64,000 nucleotides of DNA from an uncultured Bacteroides sp. (GTDB lineage: Bacteria; Bacteroidota; Bacteroidia; Bacteroidales; Bacteroidaceae), in the NCBI GenBank assembly GCA_900544075.1, contig UQTJ01000007.1:40733-104732 (forward strand), written 5' to 3'. Of the stretch, positions 36,270-44,154 are shown one piece after another (the stretch's first letter is position 1; every line of letters begins with the position of its first letter). The position numbers and the translations under genes were made by a program. The notes beneath the pieces were generated by a model. That model was not told the DNA's origin and searched no databases. It saw nothing but the letters and a program-made list of their open reading frames with translations.

Positions 36270-36805
36270 TATTTACCTCCGTATTTGTTGATGTGGATTT
36301 TTTCCCATTGAAGGTGTGACTCGTCGAAAGGCTTTCTTTCCATGCCTTTGTGTCCGATGGCTATGATTGATAATGCCTGAAGCTGTAGAGGGAGGTCGAG
36401 CACTTCGTGTACATACTCGTTTGAAGGTACTCCGCTTGCCGTGAATCTTTCGCGCAACTGTACCCAGCAGCTACCCAAACCAAGGTCTTCGGCCTGTAAT
36501 TGTATCATAATCGATGCGATAGACGCATCTTCAATCCATACATCGCTCACCATAGGGTCGGCTGTCACAACTATTGCCAATGCCGCATCTTTTATGAATG
36601 ATGCGCTTGCTTCCTTACAGTATGACAGCTTTTCCAGTGTTTCCTTATCGTCTACGACAATGAACTGCCAGCAGTTTGTGCGTTTCGATGTAGGTGACAT
36701 GAGTGCAGCCTTAAGGAGCGTTACCACTTCTTCCTGGGTAAGTTCTTCAGTTGTGAATTTGCGCATGCTGCGTCTTGATTTTATGAGGTCGCTGAAATTT
36801 TCCAT
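36269..36805 (-). CDS. Nitroreductase-family FMN flavoprotein
   Basis: 178-residue NAD(P)H-dependent flavoprotein of the nitroreductase superfamily. The ATG at 36805 is preferred: it gives MENFSDLIKSRRSMRKFTTE, the canonical N-terminus with the FMN-binding Arg-Arg-Ser-x-Arg. The longer frame would need a TTG at 36853. TSKRTNCWQFIVVDD and DLGLGSCWVQL are further family blocks. First gene of the minus-strand operon with the DUF2520, KdsC-like and maf genes. The promoter lies in the 80 bp shared with the divergent GNAT-like gene. Confidence 0.9.
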   Translation of the reverse strand: MENFSDLIKSRRSMRKFTTEELTQEEVVTLLKAALMSPTSKRTNCWQFIVVDDKETLEKLSYCKEASASFIKDAALAIVVTADPMVSDVWIEDASIASIMIQLQAEDLGLGSCWVQLRERFTASGVPSNEYVHEVLDLPLQLQALSIIAIGHKGMERKPFDESHLQWEKIHINKYGGK

Positions 36806-36871
36806 ATGTGAAATTTTAAAATGATAATCACAAATATAGGATTTTCGTTTCAAAAGTTAAAATTTTTTATG

Positions 36872-36879
36872 TAAATTTG
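36872..36879 (+). promoter_or_regulatory. -7 box just ahead of the GNAT-like gene start
   Basis: TAAATTTG exactly matches TAnnTTTG and ends only 6 bp before the ATG at 36886. If it is used, the transcript would start at or almost at the start codon, giving a leaderless mRNA. Confidence 0.45.
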
Positions 36880-36885
36880 CGATAT

Positions 36886-37851
36886 ATGGCAATACGTTTG
36901 GTTACATACGAGCATTCTGATGCGTTGCCTCACCTTCCCGGGAAGAACGTATTTCATTCGGTCAGCCTGTTTCGGATTCTTGAGCGGACTCCCGGATACA
37001 GTCCTTTCATGCTTGTGGCTTTTGATGGTGACCGACCTATCGGCAAACTGTTGTGTGTAGAACGGAAATCATGGTTTATAAAAAGGTGTATTATATACGA
37101 TACCGGTGAGTATTTCGATACGGATATCAGACATGACTTGATTTTCGACGAATTGCTTTCTTATCTTACTAATCGGAATAAAGACAATTTCTCCATCATA
37201 GAGTTCAGAAATCTCAGCGAGGCTCTGTTCGGCTACCGTTATTTCAGAAAGAACGGATATTTCCCTATACGGCGACTGAGGGTGATTAATTCTATCCATC
37301 ATGCCACTATAGACAAGTGGATGGGGGCATCGAGAAAGCGCCAGATACAGTGTGGACTGAAAAATGGGGCAGAGATGGGTGTTGCTGATGATAAAGAACA
37401 GGTCATTACTTTCTTCAGAATGCTGAAAAAGTATTATTCGTCTAAGGTCTTCAAGTATTTTCCGGCTATTGATTTTTTTACTGCACTTTTGGAACAGGGG
37501 GACGGAAGTGACGAGATAGGTAAAATATTTACTGTTTCCTATAATGGAAGGATAATAGGAGGCTCTTGCTGCCTGTTTTCGGACGACACGGTTTATATGC
37601 TGTTTTCCGGTGGAATGAGGAAGAGTTATCCGTCTTTGTATCCGGGTGTATTGGCCGTATGGAAAGCCATGCTGTATTCCAGGGAGAAGGGTTACAGTCA
37701 TTTTGAATTTATAGATGCCGGTCTGCCTTTCAAGAAATACGGATATCGTGATTTTATACTGAGATTCGGAGGCAAGCAGTTGAGTACACGACGTTGGTAC
37801 AGGCTGAAATGGGGATGGCTTAACAGGATAATGGAAAAGATATATGTATAG
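36886..37851 (+). CDS. GNAT/FemAB-like acyltransferase
   Basis: 321-residue protein of the GNAT superfamily, most like the FemAB/acetyltransf_6 type. The first ATG (36886) gives MAIRLVTYEHSD; the longer frame starts at a TTG. The first half holds FMLVAFDGDRPIGKLLCV and the second half the transferase core, FTVSYNGRIIGGSCCLFSDDTVYMLFSGG then GVLAVWKAMLYSREKGYSHFEFIDAG. FemAB relatives add amino acids or acyl groups to cell wall or lipid precursors. The substrate here is unknown. Divergent from the nitroreductase operon. Confidence 0.75.
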   Translation: MAIRLVTYEHSDALPHLPGKNVFHSVSLFRILERTPGYSPFMLVAFDGDRPIGKLLCVERKSWFIKRCIIYDTGEYFDTDIRHDLIFDELLSYLTNRNKDNFSIIEFRNLSEALFGYRYFRKNGYFPIRRLRVINSIHHATIDKWMGASRKRQIQCGLKNGAEMGVADDKEQVITFFRMLKKYYSSKVFKYFPAIDFFTALLEQGDGSDEIGKIFTVSYNGRIIGGSCCLFSDDTVYMLFSGGMRKSYPSLYPGVLAVWKAMLYSREKGYSHFEFIDAGLPFKKYGYRDFILRFGGKQLSTRRWYRLKWGWLNRIMEKIYV

Positions 37852-38016
37852 CGTTGTTTTTGTCAACTTAAGTTTTCAAAATAAACATTCAGACGTTATA
37901 AAAAGGTAATAAGGGAAAATATTTAAGAAAAAAGTTTCGTATTTTAATCCAAATTTCTTTTCTTTGTCTAATAGAATTTATGAACTTTAATTTAATATCA
38001 AAAAAACAACATCATT

Positions 38017-38421
38017 ATGAAAATATCTCATATTGAACATTTGGGCATTGCTGTAAACAGTATCGAAGAAGCCCTCCCATATTATGAAAATGTATTGGGA
38101 CTGAAATGTTATAATATCGAAACCGTAGAAGACCAGAAAGTTAGAACTGCATTTCTGAAATGTGGTGAAACGAAAATAGAACTCCTTGAACCTACAGGTC
38201 CTGAAAGCACTATTGCCAAGTTTATAGAAAACAGGGGAATGGGTGTACATCATGTTGCGTTTGCCATAGAAGATGGTGTGGCAAATGCTTTGGCAGATGC
38301 TGAAGGTAAAGGTATTCGTCTTATTGACAAGGCGCCACGAAAGGGGGCCGAAAACCTTAATATCGCTTTCCTTCATCCGAAATCAACAATGGGGGTATTG
38401 ACTGAACTTTGTGAGAAATAA
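38017..38421 (+). CDS. mce: Methylmalonyl-CoA epimerase
   Basis: 134-residue vicinal-oxygen-chelate enzyme converting (R)- to (S)-methylmalonyl-CoA or the reverse. Metal ligands are visible: His8 in IEHLGIAV, a Glu in IELLEP, the GVHHVAF pair and Glu in VLTELCE. The size is normal. It belongs to the propionate branch with the carboxyltransferase and OadB-type genes that follow, although a hairpin terminator at 38469 sits between it and the mmdA-like gene, so the two may be partly uncoupled. Confidence 0.95.
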   Translation: MKISHIEHLGIAVNSIEEALPYYENVLGLKCYNIETVEDQKVRTAFLKCGETKIELLEPTGPESTIAKFIENRGMGVHHVAFAIEDGVANALADAEGKGIRLIDKAPRKGAENLNIAFLHPKSTMGVLTELCEK

Positions 38422-38468
38422 AAAACGGATGGAGAAGATGACTGGAATAAGTTTTTTATAAATAATTG

Positions 38469-38526
38469 GTTGAAGAGTCTGTTTGCATACTGTTTATGTA
38501 AGCGGACTCTTCAACTTGTTTTTATA
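38469..38526 (+). terminator. Terminator after methylmalonyl-CoA epimerase
   Basis: Perfect 11-bp inverted repeat GTTGAAGAGTC (38469-38479) and GACTCTTCAAC (38505-38515) followed by TTGTTTTTAT. It separates the epimerase from the carboxyltransferase gene at 38583. Confidence 0.75.
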
Positions 38527-38582
38527 AGGAATATTGCTCTGTCCGACTAATGTTATTATAAACTTTAAAAATACTTATAACT

Positions 38583-40136
38583 ATGAGTAATCAATTGGAA
38601 AAAGTAAAAGAGCTTATCGAACTGCGTACCCAGGCTCGTCTGGGTGGTGGCGAAAAAGCTATCGAAAAACAGCATGCTAAAGGTAAATATACAGCACGTG
38701 AACGTATCTCGATGTTGCTTGACGAAGGTAGTTTCGAAGAACTTGATATGTTCGTAAAACATCGTTGCACTAATTTCGGTATGGACAAGAAACATTATCT
38801 TGGCGACGGTGTTGTAACCGGTTACGGAACTATCGAAGGCCGATTAGTGTATGTATTTGCACAGGATTTTACTGTTTCTGCAGGTTCGTTGTCTGAAACG
38901 ATGTCACAAAAAATATGCAAGGTGATGGATATGGCCATGAAGATGGGAGCACCATGTATCGGACTTAACGATTCAGGTGGCGCGCGTATCCAGGAAGGTA
39001 TAAATGCTTTGGCCGGTTATGCTGAAATTTTCCAACGTAATATTTTGGCTTCTGGTGTTATTCCGCAGATTTCAGGTATATTCGGACCATGTGCCGGTGG
39101 TGCCGTTTATTCTCCGGCCTTGACGGACTTTACTCTCATGATGGAAGGTACATCGTATATGTTCCTTACAGGGCCTAAGGTAGTCAAAACTGTGACAGGT
39201 GAAGATGTTTCTCAGGAAGACCTTGGCGGCGCAAGCGTCCACTCTACACGTTCGGGAGTAACACATTTTACAGCTTCCACGGAAGAAGAAGGTCTGGCTT
39301 TGATACGTAAACTTTTAAGCTACATACCTCAGAATAACTTAGAGGAAGCACCCTATGTTGACTGTACAGACCCGATAGACCGTCTTGAAGATTCTCTTAA
39401 TGAAATTATTCCTGACAGCGCAAACAAGGCTTATGATATGTATGAAGTCATTGGTGCTATTGTAGATAACGGTGAATTCCTTGAGGTTCAACGTGATTTT
39501 GCCAAGAATATAATTGTTGGTTTTGCGCGTTTCAACGGTCAGTCCGTAGGTATTGTTGCCAATCAGCCTAAGTTCCTTGCCGGCGTACTTGATTGCAATG
39601 CCTCGCGCAAGGGTGCACGATTCGTACGTTTCTGCGATGCTTTCAATATTCCTATTGTTTCACTTGTTGATGTTCCTGGATTCTTGCCTGGTACAGGTCA
39701 GGAATATAATGCTGTAATTCTTCATGGGGCTAAATTGCTTTATGCTTATGGTGAAGCTACAGTACCTAAAGTTACCATCACGTTGCGTAAGTCATATGGA
39801 GGTTCGCATATAGTGATGAGTTGCAAGCAGTTGCGTGGTGACATGAATTATGCATGGCCTACTGCCGAAATCGCTGTTATGGGAGGTGCCGGTGCGGTAG
39901 AAGTGCTTTATGCAAAAGAAGCTAAAGAAGCAGAAGACCCTAAAGCATTTATGGCTGAGAAGGAGGCTGAATATACCAAGTTGTTTGCCAATCCTTACAA
40001 TGCTGCAAAATATGGTTATATTGATGATGTGATTGAGCCACGAAACACACGTTTCCGTATAATCCGTGCATTGCAGCAGTTGCAGACCAAGAAACTTACA
40101 AATCCGTCGAAGAAACACGGAAATATTCCTTTGTAA
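38583..40136 (+). CDS. mmdA: Methylmalonyl-CoA/propionyl-CoA carboxyltransferase (alpha subunit)
   Basis: 517-residue carboxyltransferase that moves CO2 between methylmalonyl-CoA and the biotin carrier in the Na+-pumping decarboxylase. It has the two crotonase-like halves of the family: the oxyanion blocks GLNDSGGARIQEG and IFGPCAGGAVYSPALTDF in the first, and VDVPGFLPGTGQEYNAVILHGAKLLYAYGEATVPKVT in the second. Operon-mates encode an LTD-OadG subunit, a biotin carrier and OadB. This system makes propionate from succinate while exporting Na+, as in Bacteroides. Codon use suggests high expression. Confidence 0.95.
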   Translation: MSNQLEKVKELIELRTQARLGGGEKAIEKQHAKGKYTARERISMLLDEGSFEELDMFVKHRCTNFGMDKKHYLGDGVVTGYGTIEGRLVYVFAQDFTVSAGSLSETMSQKICKVMDMAMKMGAPCIGLNDSGGARIQEGINALAGYAEIFQRNILASGVIPQISGIFGPCAGGAVYSPALTDFTLMMEGTSYMFLTGPKVVKTVTGEDVSQEDLGGASVHSTRSGVTHFTASTEEEGLALIRKLLSYIPQNNLEEAPYVDCTDPIDRLEDSLNEIIPDSANKAYDMYEVIGAIVDNGEFLEVQRDFAKNIIVGFARFNGQSVGIVANQPKFLAGVLDCNASRKGARFVRFCDAFNIPIVSLVDVPGFLPGTGQEYNAVILHGAKLLYAYGEATVPKVTITLRKSYGGSHIVMSCKQLRGDMNYAWPTAEIAVMGGAGAVEVLYAKEAKEAEDPKAFMAEKEAEYTKLFANPYNAAKYGYIDDVIEPRNTRFRIIRALQQLQTKKLTNPSKKHGNIPL

Positions 40137-40159
40137 TACAAACTAATATAAATATTAAT

Positions 40160-41092
40160 ATGATGAGAAAACTAAATATCGGAATATTTCTTTCTTTGAT
40201 GCTGTTGATGGCTTTTTCTTCTTGTAAGGAGCAGAAGCCTAACAATAAGCTGGTCATCAATGAAGTGCTTGTTGATAATCAGGGAAACTTCCAGGATGAT
40301 TACGGTTTGCATAGCGGATGGATTGAAATATTCAACAAATCTTATAGCAGTGCTGATTTGGCAGGTTGTTTGCTTAGAGTAAGTTCTCAGCCCGGGGACA
40401 CGGTTACATATTTCATACCTAAAGGCGATGTCCTTACTCTTTTGAAGCCGCGTCAGCATACACTTTTCTGGGCGGACGGTACTCCGCGCCGTGGTACATT
40501 TCATACCAATTTCGTATTGAGTAAGACTAATGAAAACTGGATAGGACTTTATGACTCAGGAAAGAAACTCCTGGATGAAGTGATTGTCCCGGCTGGTGTG
40601 CTGAAAACCAATTATTCATATGCACGCGTAAATGACGGGTTAAATGAATGGGAGGTAAAAGATGACAGTGCTGAAAAGTATGTTACTCCTAGTACGAACA
40701 ACAAAACCATAGAGAGTAATCCTAAAATGGACAAGTTTGAACAGCATGACCCGGTAGGTGTTGGTATGTCCGTTTCGGCAATGGCTGTTGTATTTATAGG
40801 ATTGATACTACTTTATATATGCTTCAGGTTTATAGGCAAGATAGCTGTTTTGTTGCGTAAACGTAATGCAATGAAAGTACAGAACGTAACAGATCATAAA
40901 GAAGCAAAGGAAATGAAGCTGGGAGAAGCACCCGGAGAGGTGATAGCAGCGATTTCAATGGCTCTTCACGAAGTGCAGGGGGCCGATCATGATATTGAGG
41001 AGACAATCTTGACTATAAGTCGAGTTAAACGTAGTTATTCTCCATGGAGTTCTAAGATTTACACTCTTCGTGAGACACCAAATAAGAAATAA
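40160..41092 (+). CDS. LTD domain fused to OadG-type subunit, lipoprotein-like
   Basis: 310-residue protein with a signal peptide/lipobox (AFSSCKEQK), then a lamin-tail-like (LTD) beta domain (about 30-165: LVINEVLVDNQGNF, then HSGWIEIFNKSYSSADLAG). A membrane helix at about 205-227 (MSVSAMAVVFIGLILLYICF) and a basic cytoplasmic tail match OadG, the small membrane subunit of the decarboxylase that ties the alpha to the beta subunit. The periplasmic LTD part is an addition to the classic 80-residue OadG. It lies between the mmdA and biotin-carrier genes. Confidence 0.82.
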   Translation: MMRKLNIGIFLSLMLLMAFSSCKEQKPNNKLVINEVLVDNQGNFQDDYGLHSGWIEIFNKSYSSADLAGCLLRVSSQPGDTVTYFIPKGDVLTLLKPRQHTLFWADGTPRRGTFHTNFVLSKTNENWIGLYDSGKKLLDEVIVPAGVLKTNYSYARVNDGLNEWEVKDDSAEKYVTPSTNNKTIESNPKMDKFEQHDPVGVGMSVSAMAVVFIGLILLYICFRFIGKIAVLLRKRNAMKVQNVTDHKEAKEMKLGEAPGEVIAAISMALHEVQGADHDIEETILTISRVKRSYSPWSSKIYTLRETPNKK

Positions 41093-41111
41093 ATAGATAA
41101 AATTGAAACTT

Positions 41112-41540
41112 ATGAAAGAATATAAATATAAAATCAATGGTAACTTGTATAAGGTTACTGTTGGAGACATAGAAGAAAATCATGTAAAGGTAGAAGTTAA
41201 TGGTACTCCATATACCGTTGAACTGGAAAAATCCGCAACACCGAAGATCAAGCCTGTAGTACGTACCGCAGCAACTACTCCGGCTGCACCTCCTCCGGCA
41301 GTGTCTCGCCCTGTTGTGGTAGGAAGTAAAATGGGTATTAAATCACCACTTCCGGGCGTTATACTCGAGGTTAAAGTCAAAGAAGGTGATATGGTGAAAC
41401 GCGGACAGACTCTGTTGATTCTTGAAGCCATGAAGATGGAAAATGACATCAAGGCTGACCGCGATGGTAAAGTTACTTCTATTAAAGTAAGCAAGGGTGA
41501 ATCTATCCTTGAAGGTACTGACCTTATAATCATTGAATAA
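41112..41540 (+). CDS. Biotin carboxyl carrier subunit
   Basis: 142-residue biotin carrier of the decarboxylase. The first ATG (41112) is chosen over a TTG at 41103. An N-terminal beta domain (residues 1-40), a Pro/Ala-rich flexible linker (about 50-70) and the biotinyl domain follow. Lys108 in LEAMKMEND is the biotinylation site. It ends one base before the OadB gene, so the two are translationally coupled. It accepts CO2 from MmdA and presents it to the membrane subunit. Confidence 0.95.
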   Translation: MKEYKYKINGNLYKVTVGDIEENHVKVEVNGTPYTVELEKSATPKIKPVVRTAATTPAAPPPAVSRPVVVGSKMGIKSPLPGVILEVKVKEGDMVKRGQTLLILEAMKMENDIKADRDGKVTSIKVSKGESILEGTDLIIIE

Positions 41541-41541
41541 T

Positions 41542-42702
41542 ATGGGAGAATTTGTTAGTTTTTTGCAGAATAACTTGGCAGATTTCTGGACATATACCGG
41601 TTTCTACAATGCGACATACCAGCATCTGATAATGATACTGGTCGGTATATTCTTCATTTATCTGGCAGTGGCAAAGGAATTTGAACCTATGTTGCTGATT
41701 CCTATCGGTTTCGGTATTCTTGTCGGTAATATTCCTTTCAATATGGAAGCCGGTCTAATGGTAGGTCTTTATGAGGAAGGCTCAGTGCTTAACATTTTGT
41801 ATCAGGGTGTAACGTCGGGATGGTATCCGCCTCTTATTTTCCTGGGTATCGGTGCCATGACGGACTTCTCAGCCTTGATTTCAAATCCTAAACTGATGCT
41901 TATCGGTGCGGCTGCACAGTTTGGTATCTTCGGGGCATACATGCTTGCACTTGAATTCGGTTTCGACCCTATGCAGGCAGCTGCTATCGGTATTATCGGT
42001 GGTGCTGACGGTCCGACAGCCATCTTCCTTTCGTCAAAGCTGGCTCCTAACCTGATGGGTGCGATTGCTGTTTCGGCATATTCATACATGGCTCTTGTTC
42101 CTGTGATTCAGCCGCCTATCATGCGTCTGCTCACAACTAAGAAGGAACGTCTTATCCGTATGAAAGCTCCTCGTGCCGTTTCGCATACAGAAAAGGTGAT
42201 GTTCCCTATAGTAGGTCTGTTGCTTACATGTTTCCTTGTTCCTTCAGGTCTTCCATTGTTGGGGATGTTGTTCTTCGGTAATTTGCTGAAGGAAAGCGGC
42301 GTTACTCGCCGTTTGGCGGAAACAGCTCGCGGTCCGCTGATTGATACAATCACTATTCTGTTAGGATTGACGGTAGGTGCATCTACGCAAGCTTCAGAAT
42401 TCTTGACGCGCGATTCAATCTTCATCTTTATGCTTGGAGCATTCTCATTCATCATTGCTACAGCGTCGGGGGTATTGTTCGTTAAGTTCTTCAACTTGTT
42501 CCTGAAAAAAGACAATAAGATTAATCCGCTTATCGGTAATGCCGGTGTTTCGGCTGTACCTGATTCTGCACGTATTTCGCAAATAATAGGTTTGGAATAC
42601 GATCCAAGCAATTACTTGCTTATGCATGCTATGGGACCTAACGTAGCCGGAGTAATCGGTTCGGCTGTTGCAGCAGGTATTTTGTTGGGATTCCTTGTGT
42701 AA
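41542..42702 (+). CDS. OadB-type Na+-translocating decarboxylase beta subunit
   Basis: 386-residue polytopic inner-membrane subunit that releases CO2 from carboxybiotin and pumps Na+. The start is ATG at 41542, one base after the carrier stop. Family blocks include IGGADGPTAIFLSSKLAP at about 150-170, with the conserved Asp of the Na+ site, and TITILLGLTVGASTQASEFL and the C-terminal HAMGPNVAGVIGSAVAAG. Last gene of the propionate cluster; a strong terminator follows. Confidence 0.95.
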   Translation: MGEFVSFLQNNLADFWTYTGFYNATYQHLIMILVGIFFIYLAVAKEFEPMLLIPIGFGILVGNIPFNMEAGLMVGLYEEGSVLNILYQGVTSGWYPPLIFLGIGAMTDFSALISNPKLMLIGAAAQFGIFGAYMLALEFGFDPMQAAAIGIIGGADGPTAIFLSSKLAPNLMGAIAVSAYSYMALVPVIQPPIMRLLTTKKERLIRMKAPRAVSHTEKVMFPIVGLLLTCFLVPSGLPLLGMLFFGNLLKESGVTRRLAETARGPLIDTITILLGLTVGASTQASEFLTRDSIFIFMLGAFSFIIATASGVLFVKFFNLFLKKDNKINPLIGNAGVSAVPDSARISQIIGLEYDPSNYLLMHAMGPNVAGVIGSAVAAGILLGFLV

Positions 42703-42718
42703 GTTAAAACTTAATGGT

Positions 42719-42767
42719 ATAAAAAATCAGACAAGATACATATGGTGTAGCTTGTCTGATTTTTTTG
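42719..42767. terminator. Terminator after the OadB gene
   Basis: Perfect 15-bp inverted repeat AAAAAATCAGACAAG (42721-42735) and CTTGTCTGATTTTTT (42751-42765). It ends the decarboxylase operon and could act on both strands. Confidence 0.88.
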
Positions 42768-42839
42768 ATTTATATCAAAAAGTTGTTTGATTAAGTATTT
42801 TTTAGTGCTTTCTATTGATATCGAATTTCAATATTAGAA

Positions 42840-42847
42840 TATATTTG
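42840..42847 (+). promoter_or_regulatory. -7 box for the small amylase-C-domain gene
   Basis: TATATTTG matches TAnnTTTG exactly, 27 bp before the ATG at 42875. An ATTG about 22 bp upstream is a weak -33 candidate. Confidence 0.45.
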
Positions 42848-42874
42848 TGCGAAATTAAACAAAAAAACTAAATT

Positions 42875-43126
42875 ATGACTACATCGAGAACAGTTAAGTA
42901 TCACGTACCTCAGCAGGGTTTGTATGTTTATTCAAGAACTGTTGATGGTAAAACAGAACTTATTGTTTTAAACAGCACTGACATTGAACAAGTATTGCCG
43001 AACAACCATTTCAAGGCTTTGATTAATGAAAGTGTTGAGGGGAAAGAAATTTCAAGTGGAAAGAAAATCGATCTAAGAGAGAACATAGTAGTTCCAGCTC
43101 GCAAGTCGGTTATTATTGAGTGTTAA
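42875..43126 (+). CDS. Stand-alone C-terminal domain of GH13 amylase/cyclomaltodextrinase type
   Basis: 83-residue cytoplasmic protein (no signal) that looks like only the C-terminal beta domain of a neopullulanase or cyclomaltodextrinase. The order is FxPQxGxYVYxR (YHVPQQGLYVYSR), then LIVLNSTDIEQVLPNNHF, then a closing LRENIVVPARKSVIIEC. No catalytic domain or remnant of one lies upstream: the gene has its own promoter box and sits between two strong terminators, so it appears to be an intact single-gene unit. What the free domain does is unknown; glycogen or oligosaccharide binding, or a regulatory role, are possibilities. Confidence 0.75.
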   Translation: MTTSRTVKYHVPQQGLYVYSRTVDGKTELIVLNSTDIEQVLPNNHFKALINESVEGKEISSGKKIDLRENIVVPARKSVIIEC

Positions 43127-43147
43127 TGGGAATTTTGTGAAACTATT

Positions 43148-43192
43148 AAAAAAGCGATGTTATCTCAGGAGTGGAGAACATCGCTTTTTTGT
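43148..43192. terminator. Bidirectional terminator between the amylase-C-domain gene and the esterase
   Basis: Perfect 14-bp inverted repeat AAAAAAGCGATGTT (43148-43161) and AACATCGCTTTTTT (43177-43190), serving both convergent genes (stops at 43126 and 43208). Confidence 0.9.
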
Positions 43193-43207
43193 TGTATTAT
43201 ACAGTTG

Positions 43208-44038
43208 TTATTTACTTCTGTATCCTTTGAAGAATTTACAGAAATAGTGCCACTGATATTCTATACTGTTATTCCAGTATTTACCGTTGTGAACTCCAGC
43301 TCTGGTAATGTAATCGTGATCGATACCTCTTTTCAGCAGTTCTTCATGCAGATTATTGTTTACTTCAAAGAAGAAATCACCGCTACCGCAATCGAATATT
43401 ATTGCCAAATCTCCGTTTTTAATCTTATCCAATTGGTTTATTACAGTGTGATTGTTCCAGACATCGATATTACTGCTCATCTCACCCAACTGTTTTTTCA
43501 TTTCCCAGTTGTTGGGGAACGGACGTATATCGACTCCTCCACTTGTGGCACCACCGGCACCAAATGTGTCCTTGTGTCTTATTGACAGCCACAAACCGCC
43601 ATGTCCTCCCATGCTTAATCCTGTTATGGCTCTACCGCTGCGGTTCTTTATTGTATTATAGTTTGAATCTATATATTCTACCAGTTCTTTTGCAACAAAT
43701 GTTTCGAACTGGCTTTTAGGGTTTGTCGGACTGTCCCAGTACCAGCTGTTTTCTCCATCGGGGCACACAATAAAAGCACCGTCCCTGTCTGCCATGTTTT
43801 TAAGTTCAGGTTTTATGTTGAGCCATGTTCTTGCGTCGCCTCCGTATCCGTGAAGCAAGTATAGTGCAGGACATTTCTGGTTGTTTATGGCCTGTTCCGG
43901 TACGACAACGATGACTTCTATTTCTCTATCCATTTTCTCGCTTCTCACCATCAGGGTATCAATTCTTGAAGCATAAGATGTTGCTGTTGCAGTCAATGCA
44001 ACAAATACAAGCAGTGTTTTGAAAATTCTGTTTATCAT
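43208..44038 (-). CDS. Exported esterase D/CE1-like alpha/beta hydrolase
   Basis: 276-residue exported hydrolase. The ATG at 44038 starts a signal peptide (MINRIFKTLLVFVALTATATSYA); the longer frame upstream lacks one. The alpha/beta-hydrolase triad is in place: nucleophile Ser142 in ITGLSMGGHGG, an acid in FDCGSGD, and His in AGVHNGKYW. The oxyanion loop LLHGYGGD lies near 61-68. It belongs to the esterase D family with S-formylglutathione hydrolase, feruloyl and acetylxylan esterases. The substrate is not evident from its neighbours. Confidence 0.88.
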   Translation of the reverse strand: MINRIFKTLLVFVALTATATSYASRIDTLMVRSEKMDREIEVIVVVPEQAINNQKCPALYLLHGYGGDARTWLNIKPELKNMADRDGAFIVCPDGENSWYWDSPTNPKSQFETFVAKELVEYIDSNYNTIKNRSGRAITGLSMGGHGGLWLSIRHKDTFGAGGATSGGVDIRPFPNNWEMKKQLGEMSSNIDVWNNHTVINQLDKIKNGDLAIIFDCGSGDFFFEVNNNLHEELLKRGIDHDYITRAGVHNGKYWNNSIEYQWHYFCKFFKGYRSK

Positions 44039-44142
44039 ATATATCAGTTTTTTAGTTGTAAAGTTAGCAGTAAATTTTCTATAAAAATGCATTTGAGCCA
44101 TGTTTTTTGTAATATGCATAACTGTATGTGCCACTTTTTCTA

Positions 44143-44150
44143 TAAGTTTG
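44143..44150 (+). promoter_or_regulatory. -7 box immediately before the MFS gene start
   Basis: TAAGTTTG matches TAnnTTTG and ends 4 bp before the ATG at 44155, so the transcript would be leaderless or nearly so. No clear -33 box. Confidence 0.4.
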
Positions 44151-44154
44151 CAGC

